A model generated the notes under the pieces. The model was given only the letters and a program-made list of their open reading frames with translations, was not told the DNA's origin and ran no database searches. From positions 2,356,001 through 2,420,000 of the forward strand of contig NZ_CP043042.1 in the NCBI RefSeq assembly GCF_008122265.1: a stretch of DNA of 64,000 bases. Direction: 5' to 3'. A program made the position numbers and the translations under genes. Source of the stretch: Marinobacter fonticola. Its GTDB lineage: Bacteria > Pseudomonadota > Gammaproteobacteria > Pseudomonadales > Oleiphilaceae. Each line of letters begins with the position of its first letter. Position 1 is the first letter of the stretch. Positions 16,772 to 23,050 of the stretch are shown here, one piece after another.

Positions 16772-17476
16772 ATGCGCATCATCATTTTATTGCTCCTGGC
16801 TGGGCTGGCCCTGAATTCCTCACTGCAAGCCGCCGAAAAAACGACGTCCGAGGATTTAAGGCACGCCGCGAAAGCGTTCCTTACCGACTTTGCCGAACAA
16901 AAAAAGAATGAAGGTTATGCCGTCAAGCACAGCCTGGGCACTATCGATTCGCGCCTCAACCTCGCGCCCTGCCCGGCCGGTCCCGCCGTCAAGTTCTCCA
17001 GCAACCCGTTGGAGACCACACAGCCCACGCTAGAACTGTCCTGTTCTGGCAAGCGCCCATGGCGATTGTTTCTGTCCACATCCGTAGAAATCCGTGGCGA
17101 GGGCTTGGTCGCTGCCCAGCCTCTCAGCCGGGGGGACCGAGTCACAGCGGATATGATCGATAGCCACCCCATCGTTATCAACTCAGTCCGCCGCGGCGCT
17201 GTCACCGACCGGAAGAACCTGATCGGTATGGAACTGCGCCGCTCGGTGAATGCCGGAACCATATTTACGCCCGACATCGTGATAAAGCCGGATGCCGTCG
17301 CTCGCGGAGATCATGTTATTATCGTAGCCCGTAGCGGACCCATTGCCGTCGAGTCGCGCGGCAAAGCGCTCGCCAACGGTCGTATTGGCGAACAGGTACT
17401 GGTTCAGAACCTGCGTTCGGAACGCACCCTGAGGGCCATGGTCACCGCACCGGGACGGGTGGAAGTGCCGATGTAA
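16772..17476 (+). CDS. flgA: Flagellar basal body P-ring formation protein FlgA
   Basis: A 234-residue periplasmic chaperone needed to assemble the flagellar P-ring protein FlgI. It begins with a signal peptide (hydrophobic IIILLLLAGLALNSSLQAA, cleavage near residue 20) and ends in the conserved SAF domain (about residues 110-232), with LGTIDSRLNLAPC, RGDRVTADMID and the final SGPIAVESRGKALANGRIGEQV-type segment. The cysteines at residues in the APCPAG and LSCSG segments probably form a disulfide. It starts a flagellar group with flgM and flgN but is separated from flgM by 155 bases that contain a sigma-28 promoter. Confidence 0.92.
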   Translation: MRIIILLLLAGLALNSSLQAAEKTTSEDLRHAAKAFLTDFAEQKKNEGYAVKHSLGTIDSRLNLAPCPAGPAVKFSSNPLETTQPTLELSCSGKRPWRLFLSTSVEIRGEGLVAAQPLSRGDRVTADMIDSHPIVINSVRRGAVTDRKNLIGMELRRSVNAGTIFTPDIVIKPDAVARGDHVIIVARSGPIAVESRGKALANGRIGEQVLVQNLRSERTLRAMVTAPGRVEVPM

Positions 17477-17552
17477 TCACCGGGTTCGGATTTGCGGATC
17501 AGACTTGCCGCAAGGCGGCAGAATCTGGCCGTAAAATTCTTGCAAAAGACGC

Positions 17553-17579
17553 TAAAGGTTTGCCCGCTCCGGCCGATAC
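17553..17579 (+). promoter_or_regulatory. Sigma-28 (FliA) promoter of flgM
   Basis: TAAA at 17553-17556 is followed after exactly 15 bases by GCCGATAC at 17572-17579, matching the known FliA consensus (TAAA-N15-GCCGATAA) except for the last base. It lies about 50 bases ahead of the flgM ATG. This fits the usual late-class transcription of flgM and its feedback on FliA. Confidence 0.85.
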
Positions 17580-17631
17580 ACAATGAAACCGGATTGCGTA
17601 AAGCAACTCATCAGCATGTGCAGGTATCGTT

Positions 17632-17952
17632 ATGACAGTTGACTTCAATGGAATTGGCCCCGGCCAGGTCAACACCAAAACCAGCTCCACCAATACCGAC
17701 AAGGCGGCTCCAAAGAGCCCGGCCACGCCTACCGAGCAAGCCCGTACCCAAGGCTCGCGCCCGGATAATGTCAGCCTGAGCAGTCAGGCGCGAGACCTCA
17801 AGAAGCTTGAGGAACGCCTGGACAGTTACCCGGAAGTCGATGACGCGCGCATCGAGCAGATCAAGTCGGCCCTGGCAGACGGCAGCTACAAGATCGATGC
17901 AGAAAAACTGGCCCAAAAAATGCTTGATATGGATAAAAGCATTTTTGGGTGA
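17632..17952 (+). CDS. flgM: Anti-sigma-28 factor FlgM
   Basis: A 106-residue FlgM, which binds FliA (sigma-28) and is exported through the completed hook to release late flagellar transcription. The C-terminal half has the family motif, with DNVSLSSQARDL (about residues 43-54) and the sigma-binding helices ARIEQIKSALADGSYKIDAEKLAQKML (about 72-98). The N-terminus is unstructured and rich in Thr, Pro and Lys, as expected for an exported protein. It follows a FliA promoter and lies seven bases ahead of flgN, an operon order typical for polar flagellates. Confidence 0.93.
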   Translation: MTVDFNGIGPGQVNTKTSSTNTDKAAPKSPATPTEQARTQGSRPDNVSLSSQARDLKKLEERLDSYPEVDDARIEQIKSALADGSYKIDAEKLAQKMLDMDKSIFG

Positions 17953-17959
17953 GTAAACC

Positions 17960-18430
17960 ATGGCTGCTATTGACGAGTTAAGATCATTACTGCAACAAGA
18001 CATCCAGCAACTCGAGCAATTGGGCGGGTTGCTGGCTGCTGAAAAGAACCATCTCAAGTCTTCGGATGTGGACGGTCTTCAGGCACTGACGCAGGAAAAG
18101 AACAGAATTCTCGGCGACATTCGAGAACGCGCCAAGCGTAAGATCCGCGCGCTAGTGAACATGGGTTTTAAGCCCCAGCAAGGCCAACCCTCAACGTTCA
18201 TCCGTAGCGCCGGGCTAACGGAGCTGACCCAGCTCTGGACCGATGCCGAGAATCGCCTTAAGGCGTGCCAGCGCATGAACCAGGTCAATGGCCGAATTAT
18301 CGGCAATTTGCAACTTCGCCTGGGTCGCCTCACCGAAATCTTCCGCGGCTGCTCCGAACAAGCCAAGTTGTATGGCGCCAAAGGCCAGTCGGCGGCCGTC
18401 AGCCACAAGAACGTTCTGGCAAGCGCCTGA
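17960..18430 (+). CDS. flgN: Flagellar export chaperone FlgN
   Basis: A 156-residue, mostly helical FlgN-type chaperone, which in other bacteria binds the hook-filament junction proteins FlgK and FlgL before export. The N-terminal coiled region (about residues 1-60) includes LLQQDIQQLEQLGGLLAAEKNHL and the KNRIL element; the C-terminal region carries LTELFRG-like hydrophobic positions and the YGAKGQS segment characteristic of proteobacterial members. It is directly downstream of flgM. A terminator with one G-U pair follows at 18554-18586. Confidence 0.9.
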   Translation: MAAIDELRSLLQQDIQQLEQLGGLLAAEKNHLKSSDVDGLQALTQEKNRILGDIRERAKRKIRALVNMGFKPQQGQPSTFIRSAGLTELTQLWTDAENRLKACQRMNQVNGRIIGNLQLRLGRLTEIFRGCSEQAKLYGAKGQSAAVSHKNVLASA

Positions 18431-18439
18431 TCAGGCTGT

Positions 18440-18535
18440 ATTTCGAAGGGCTGGCACTATTTCGAAAGAAAGACGGTTCGAAAGAGAGACGGGCTTCAAA
18501 GAAAAACAGGTACTGTTTCGAAAAGAAGGGGCGTT
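18440..18535 (+). repeat. TTCGAA-rich imperfect repeats after flgN
   Basis: The stretch has several TTTCGAA(A)GA-like phrases (TTTCGAAGG, TTTCGAAAGAAAGACGG, TTCGAAAGAGAGACGGG, TTTCGAAAAG), spaced unevenly. It is untranslated and lies between the flgN stop and its terminator, so it is part of the mRNA tail. I see no protein or known element in it. Confidence 0.5.
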
Positions 18536-18553
18536 GAACACTCGTCCGTAAAG

Positions 18554-18586
18554 CCGGGGCCGAATCACTATTCAGCTCCGGTTTTT
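18554..18586 (+). terminator. Probable terminator of flgM-flgN
   Basis: CCGGGGC (18554-18560) pairs with GCTCCGG (18575-18581), including one G-U pair, across a 14-base loop, followed by five T. It separates flgN from the convergent gene at 18612-19349. Confidence 0.6.
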
Positions 18587-18611
18587 AATTGTTTATTGCG
18601 CGGCTCGCAGC

Positions 18612-19349
18612 TCAGTGCGCGTAGATCGTCATGCTCGACGCCGGAGCGAAGCGGATATCGTGTAGGCTCACATTGCCCATGGATGGCCCGCTGGAGCCGG
18701 AAACGCGAATGTCGTTCATCTCGATTAACTCAATCCGCTCCGGCAACGCCAATCGCAGGCCGCCATCCGCCAGCACCTCAAAGCGCGGCGTATCGGCCCG
18801 GTAATGTACGCCTGAGATCGTTAGATCGGAGTCGAGAAAGTTCAGCATCGGTACGAACGTGTTGGCGATCAGCTTTAATCCTTCAACGGCATCCGCCCGC
18901 CCCTCTTTCCCGGCCTCGACATCGGCGGGCATCTGCCCCACACGCGCGATTCGCGCGAGCAGAGAATTCGAGCCCTGCCCGGCTACACCACTCATTTCAT
19001 TCTCGGACAGGGGTGAAAAGCCCGATGTTCCCGAATACGTCTGCGCTGGCTGATTCGCTGCCGCCGCCGAGCCCGGCGCTGACGCGGCTAACGTCACTAT
19101 GGGCTGAAGCGGCAACGTGACCATGGCGACAAGCGCCGCGGCATTGCGGTAGCGTTTCTGGTGTTTCAGGACGCGACCCAACTCGCGCTCGGTGATCCAG
19201 CCGGACGCGATCAGCACCTCGCCCAGTAAAGCCCCTGACGCGCGTTGCTGTTGCAGCGCATTATCCAGCTCATGATCGGAGATGTAGCCCCGGTTGACGA
19301 GGAGACGCCCAAGACGCGATTTTTCCTGATGACCTTGAGTAACTTTCAC
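18612..19349 (-). CDS. MshEN-type c-di-GMP-binding-like domain joined to a membrane segment and a secreted C-terminus
   Basis: I do not know a name for this 245-residue protein. The N-terminus holds two 24-residue motifs, residues 12-35 and 41-64, each built as LG-x2-L-x3-G-x-I-x4-L-x3-L-x2-Q and separated by exactly five residues. That is the geometry of the MshEN cyclic-di-GMP-binding domain found at the start of MshE-type pilus ATPases; there is no ATPase here. A hydrophobic segment (about 70-92) follows. After it a region contains SENEMSGVAGQG (about 115-126), a phrase like the ExM-x-V-x-GQ-G motif of FilA-like/DUF6160 proteins. The rest is strand-rich and polar. I infer an inner-membrane sensor with a cytoplasmic N-terminus. 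The only c-di-GMP enzyme gene nearby is 19 kb away. Confidence 0.6.
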   Translation of the reverse strand: MKVTQGHQEKSRLGRLLVNRGYISDHELDNALQQQRASGALLGEVLIASGWITERELGRVLKHQKRYRNAAALVAMVTLPLQPIVTLAASAPGSAAAANQPAQTYSGTSGFSPLSENEMSGVAGQGSNSLLARIARVGQMPADVEAGKEGRADAVEGLKLIANTFVPMLNFLDSDLTISGVHYRADTPRFEVLADGGLRLALPERIELIEMNDIRVSGSSGPSMGNVSLHDIRFAPASSMTIYAH

Positions 19350-19669
19350 TCCATTCCCCCGTGGTTAAGGCTACTAACGCATCCTTCAATCAGAAGCATG
19401 GATCGAAGAGTCGAGCCTGTACAGAAACCGTTCGATTTGTTGTGTGACGTTGGGTGATCAACCCCAACACATTGCTGGCGTTCTCAACGAATTCCAGTTT
19501 CTCTTTCCTAGCTCCTAGCTCCTAGCTCCTAGCTCCTAGCTCTAAGAGGCCTCTGATCAGCGTCCCGCCAAGTAGCATTCTTCGATAATTGCGCGCCTTG
19601 CATGAACTTGGGGGCCGAGAGAATCTGCTAAACTCACCCCTACGTTGATCAAAGCATGAGGATGCCCAC
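19350..19669. other. 320-base intergenic region with a 7-base tandem repeat
   Basis: No gene is supported between the divergent genes at 19349 and 19670. At 19507-19541 the unit CCTAGCT is repeated five times without error. The remainder should hold promoters for both flanking genes, but I see no convincing -35/-10 pair. Confidence 0.7.
19507..19541 (+). repeat. Perfect tandem repeat, five copies of a 7-mer
   Basis: CCTAGCT occurs five times head to tail with no mismatch. It lies outside any gene and could vary in copy number by replication slippage. Confidence 0.9.
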
Positions 19670-20320
19670 GTGACGAGCTTGGTGTTAAAAAACAAGGTTA
19701 AATCTTCCGGTTATGTGAACCTATGCCGCACACTGCTGATCGCTGCTTTAGCTTTCAGCCATACCGCCTGCGCTGAAACCCCCACCACGAAAGCTCAATC
19801 AGGCGACTTTACAACCGTGAAGATACAAACCACCGAAGGCGTGATGACCGTGCGGCTGCGGCCGGACGTGGCGCCCAAGACGGTCGAAAACTTCCTGCAG
19901 TATGTACGTAACGATTTCTACGAAGGCACCGTTTTTCATCGGGTGATACCGGGTTTCATGATCCAGGGCGGCGGCTACACCGAGGATCTCGCCGGCAAGC
20001 CTACCGGTGCGCCGGTTGAGAACGAGGCCAAACGCACCTTCGGCAATGTGCGCGGGTCAGTTGCCATGGCTCGCATGAACGACCCCGATTCGGCCACCGC
20101 TCAGTTCTTTGTCAACCTTGTGGACAACCAGTTTCTCGACGAGGGCGTTCGCGGTCCTGGATACACGGTATTCGGTACGGTGGTCGAGGGTATGGGCGTA
20201 GCCGATGCCATTGCGTCGGTACCCACGACAAATAAACGCGGAATGGCCGATGTACCGGTCGATACGGTGACGATTCAGTCGATTGAGGTGGTTGAAGCCG
20301 GAGAAGCCGGCCAGCCCTGA
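19670..20320 (+). CDS. Periplasmic cyclophilin-type peptidylprolyl isomerase
   Basis: A 216-residue cyclophilin that would isomerise proline peptide bonds. The N-terminus (LCRTLLIAALAFSHTACA, about residues 18-35) is a secretion signal, cleaved around residue 35, or possibly a weak lipoprotein signal, so the enzyme should act in the periplasm like E. coli PpiA. The catalytic fold shows FHRVIPGFMIQGGG (about 88-101) and QFFVNLVDN (about 143-151). The start is GTG at 19670, with GAGGA seven bases ahead; the nearby ATG codons are in other frames. The stop overlaps the mnmC ATG, so the two are translationally coupled, although their functions are unrelated. Confidence 0.88.
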   Translation: MTSLVLKNKVKSSGYVNLCRTLLIAALAFSHTACAETPTTKAQSGDFTTVKIQTTEGVMTVRLRPDVAPKTVENFLQYVRNDFYEGTVFHRVIPGFMIQGGGYTEDLAGKPTGAPVENEAKRTFGNVRGSVAMARMNDPDSATAQFFVNLVDNQFLDEGVRGPGYTVFGTVVEGMGVADAIASVPTTNKRGMADVPVDTVTIQSIEVVEAGEAGQP

Positions 20321-22251
20321 TGAGCACGAGCAACGCCGGACCCGATAACCTCGGGCCGGCCATCCAAACCGCCGATATCGAATGGCGGGATGGACACCCC
20401 GTCTCCAGAACATTTGGCGATGTCTACTTCAGTCGGGAAAACGGCCTGAAAGAAACCCGCTATGTGTTTCTGGGGCACAACCGTATTGAAGAACGCTTCG
20501 CCGCGCTCAAGCCCGGCGCCGCCTTTGTGGTGGCAGAAACCGGTTTCGGTACCGGGCTAAACTTCCTTGCCACCTGGCGAGCTTGGCAAGCGTATGCACC
20601 GTCCGACGCGACGCTGCATTTTGTCTCTGTCGAGCGCTATCCTCTTAGCCTGGAAGATCTCGAACGCGCGCTGTCGTTGTGGCCGGAGCTAAAGCCAATG
20701 GCGGAAGCCCTGCACCAACGCTATCCTGCGCTCGTCAAAGGTAGCCATCGCGTTGTATTCGCAGAGGGACGCATACGGCTAACCCTTTATTTTGGCGACG
20801 CCAGCGAGGCCTGGTCTAACCTTCGGTTCACCGCAGATGCGTGGTACCTCGACGGTTTTTCGCCTGCGCTAAATCCCGGTCTGTGGTTTGAACGGCTGAT
20901 TGGCCAAATCGCCGAACACAGCCGGCCTGGCACGACGGTAGCCACTTTCACGTCGGTCGGCGCGGTGCGCCGGGCATTGCAAGCGGTCGGCTTCGCGATG
21001 AAGGAAGCCCCCGGCTTCGAACGCAAGCGAGACATACTGGCGGGCGAAATAACCCATAACCCTAGCCTCGCCTCGTCAAGCGACAGACACCGGCTTCCCG
21101 CGACAGCAAACAGAGATCTACCTTCGGTAACGATCGTCGGCGCCGGTATCGCAGGCGCTTTGACGGCCCGCAACCTCGCCGAACGTGGGCGGCACGTTAT
21201 CGTTTATAGCGCTGGCGCCATGCCGGCGGACGGCGCCTCCGGTAATCCGCAGGCGGCCCTGTACGTTAAGCTCGGTGTCGACTACGGACCTGAAACCCAA
21301 CTTGCCTTACGCGCCCTGCTCCATGCACAGCGTACCTACAGTCGATACGATCCCGAACACACCCGATTCTGGCACCCGACCGGGCTCATCCAACTGGCTA
21401 CGGATCCGAAGGAAGCGGATCGCCAACGGCGTTTTTTGGAGCGTCACCGCTATCCGGCCGATATCCTGCGCGACGTTTCCCCGGATGAAGCAAAAGCGCT
21501 GAGCGGAAGCCCGGTCGAGATGGGCGGGCTTTGGTTTCCCGATAGCGGCTGGCTTGAGCCTCCACAACTTTGCCGTTGGCTACTGGACCACCCCAATATC
21601 GAATGCAAGTACGGCCACACCGTAACCGGTGTCTATGCCCAGAGCGAGCGATGGCGCCTGTCCTTTTCCCATGGCGACCCACACCTTTCAAGCCAAGTCG
21701 TCCTCACGGGCGGCCACCGGGTCGCCAGTCTTCTACCCGAAGGGCACCTTTACCGCTTTAAATCCATTCGCGGCCAAGTCACCGAGCTCCCCACAAATTG
21801 CATTCAAAATCCCAGAACGGTGCTGTGCGGCCAGAGCTACCTTAACCCCGCCCACGGCGACTACGCGGTGACCGGTGCCACATTCGACCTGAAAACCCAA
21901 GATTCCGCCGTGCTCCTTGCCTCGCATCAGCAGAATCTCGACAGCCTCTCCCGCTGGCTACCTAACGTCTGGTCCAAGCGCACCCCGCCGGCTGCTGCAG
22001 ATTTGTCCGGCAGAGTCAGTTTCCGCTGTACCACCCATGATTATCAGCCGGTGATTGGCGCTGTCGAGGGCAAAGGGGAACCTGATGGCCTCTATGTATT
22101 CACCGGGCTGGGAAGCAAAGGGTTCGCCCTGGCGCCGTTGCTGGCCGAGTGGCTAACGGACCGCCTCTGCGGCGAGCCGGAATGTCTTGAACAAGCGCTC
22201 GTCTCACGCCTGGCGCTGGCCCGATGCAGGATTCCGTTAGACGGCGCCTAA
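20320..22251 (+). CDS. mnmC: Bifunctional tRNA wobble-uridine modification enzyme MnmC
   Basis: A 643-residue fusion enzyme of the last two steps in making mnm5s2U34 in tRNAs. The N-terminal half (about residues 1-240) is the SAM methyltransferase (GFGTGLNFLATW around residue 68-79; LDGFSPALNPGLW around 172-184). The C-terminal half (about 265-640) is the FAD-dependent oxidase, starting with the nucleotide-binding VGAGIAGALTARNLAERG segment and ending with FTGLGSKGFALAPLLAEWL. E. coli MnmC has the same order and similar size. The start overlaps the stop of the cyclophilin gene as TGATG. No terminator with a T-run is apparent; the 157-base gap that follows has only weak hairpins. Confidence 0.94.
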   Translation: MSTSNAGPDNLGPAIQTADIEWRDGHPVSRTFGDVYFSRENGLKETRYVFLGHNRIEERFAALKPGAAFVVAETGFGTGLNFLATWRAWQAYAPSDATLHFVSVERYPLSLEDLERALSLWPELKPMAEALHQRYPALVKGSHRVVFAEGRIRLTLYFGDASEAWSNLRFTADAWYLDGFSPALNPGLWFERLIGQIAEHSRPGTTVATFTSVGAVRRALQAVGFAMKEAPGFERKRDILAGEITHNPSLASSSDRHRLPATANRDLPSVTIVGAGIAGALTARNLAERGRHVIVYSAGAMPADGASGNPQAALYVKLGVDYGPETQLALRALLHAQRTYSRYDPEHTRFWHPTGLIQLATDPKEADRQRRFLERHRYPADILRDVSPDEAKALSGSPVEMGGLWFPDSGWLEPPQLCRWLLDHPNIECKYGHTVTGVYAQSERWRLSFSHGDPHLSSQVVLTGGHRVASLLPEGHLYRFKSIRGQVTELPTNCIQNPRTVLCGQSYLNPAHGDYAVTGATFDLKTQDSAVLLASHQQNLDSLSRWLPNVWSKRTPPAAADLSGRVSFRCTTHDYQPVIGAVEGKGEPDGLYVFTGLGSKGFALAPLLAEWLTDRLCGEPECLEQALVSRLALARCRIPLDGA

Positions 22252-22408
22252 TAGGGTATAGACGGGCGAGTAGCGTCATGACGAGCTAGATCTTCCTCCG
22301 CCGGTAAATCGCACACGGTTACGATAAAAAGATTCACTTTTTCCAGATAATGGCCGATAAGGTCATTATTGGAGTCTATTTCTCCTAAACCTGTACTGAG
22401 GACGACAG

Positions 22409-23041
22409 ATGCCAATATTTGTCAGTGAGCCTGGACGCCCCCAGCAAACCCGCTTGCCGGAGGCACTCCGCGGACGCCAGATCGGTGTGGTCGATGAAAT
22501 GAACCAAGGTCAGGCCGCACACGAAAGCCGCAACGACGCTGACGACCCATCAGGCGAGTACCAAAATCAGGCGGCTGCACGGCGCGCCATTGACGAGTAT
22601 GGCGAGCAGGCGCAGGTCGATCCGAACGATGTCGCCGCTTATCTACCGCTTTCACGCATGGCGTCACCGGCGGTCTACACGCTTCCTACGCTGGCGACAT
22701 TCGACGAAGCCCTCAAGGAAATGGCCCGGCATACGATTCATCATATGGTGATTACCGCAGACGATAGCGTTGCCGGTTTGGTGGACCAACGCTGGTTGCT
22801 GGCCTGGCTGCATCAACACGGGGACGATGCGCGGCTGGTACGCTTTTCGACCGTGGAATTACCCTCGTTTTTGACCGCGACGCCGGAAACCGATGCCCAC
22901 CAGCTGGCCCGGCTGATGCTGGCCCACCAGTTAAGTGCCGCGCTGGTGATCGGCACTCAAGGCCAGCCCAACGGCATTGTCACTAAAACCGATTTTTTGC
23001 GACTGTATGCCGAGAGCAGCGCCCAGGAAGGCGACGTCTAG
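22409..23041 (+). CDS. CBS-domain protein
   Basis: A 210-residue cytoplasmic protein. An acidic, polar N-terminal third (residues 1-80) has no recognisable fold. The C-terminal part (about 83-205) forms two CBS motifs, with MASPAVYTLPTLATFDEALKEM and, later, LVIGTQGQPNGIVTKTDFLRLY, the usual strand-helix-strand pattern. Paired CBS domains bind adenine nucleotides or other ligands and act as regulators. No enzyme or transporter is fused. It stands alone, between mnmC and a large convergent lipoprotein gene, so the context gives no target. Confidence 0.8.
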   Translation: MPIFVSEPGRPQQTRLPEALRGRQIGVVDEMNQGQAAHESRNDADDPSGEYQNQAAARRAIDEYGEQAQVDPNDVAAYLPLSRMASPAVYTLPTLATFDEALKEMARHTIHHMVITADDSVAGLVDQRWLLAWLHQHGDDARLVRFSTVELPSFLTATPETDAHQLARLMLAHQLSAALVIGTQGQPNGIVTKTDFLRLYAESSAQEGDV

Positions 23042-23050
23042 ACATGATGT

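Noticed and set aside
19507..19541. CRISPR-like array
   Set aside because: The units are seven bases long and have no spacers; it is a simple tandem repeat.
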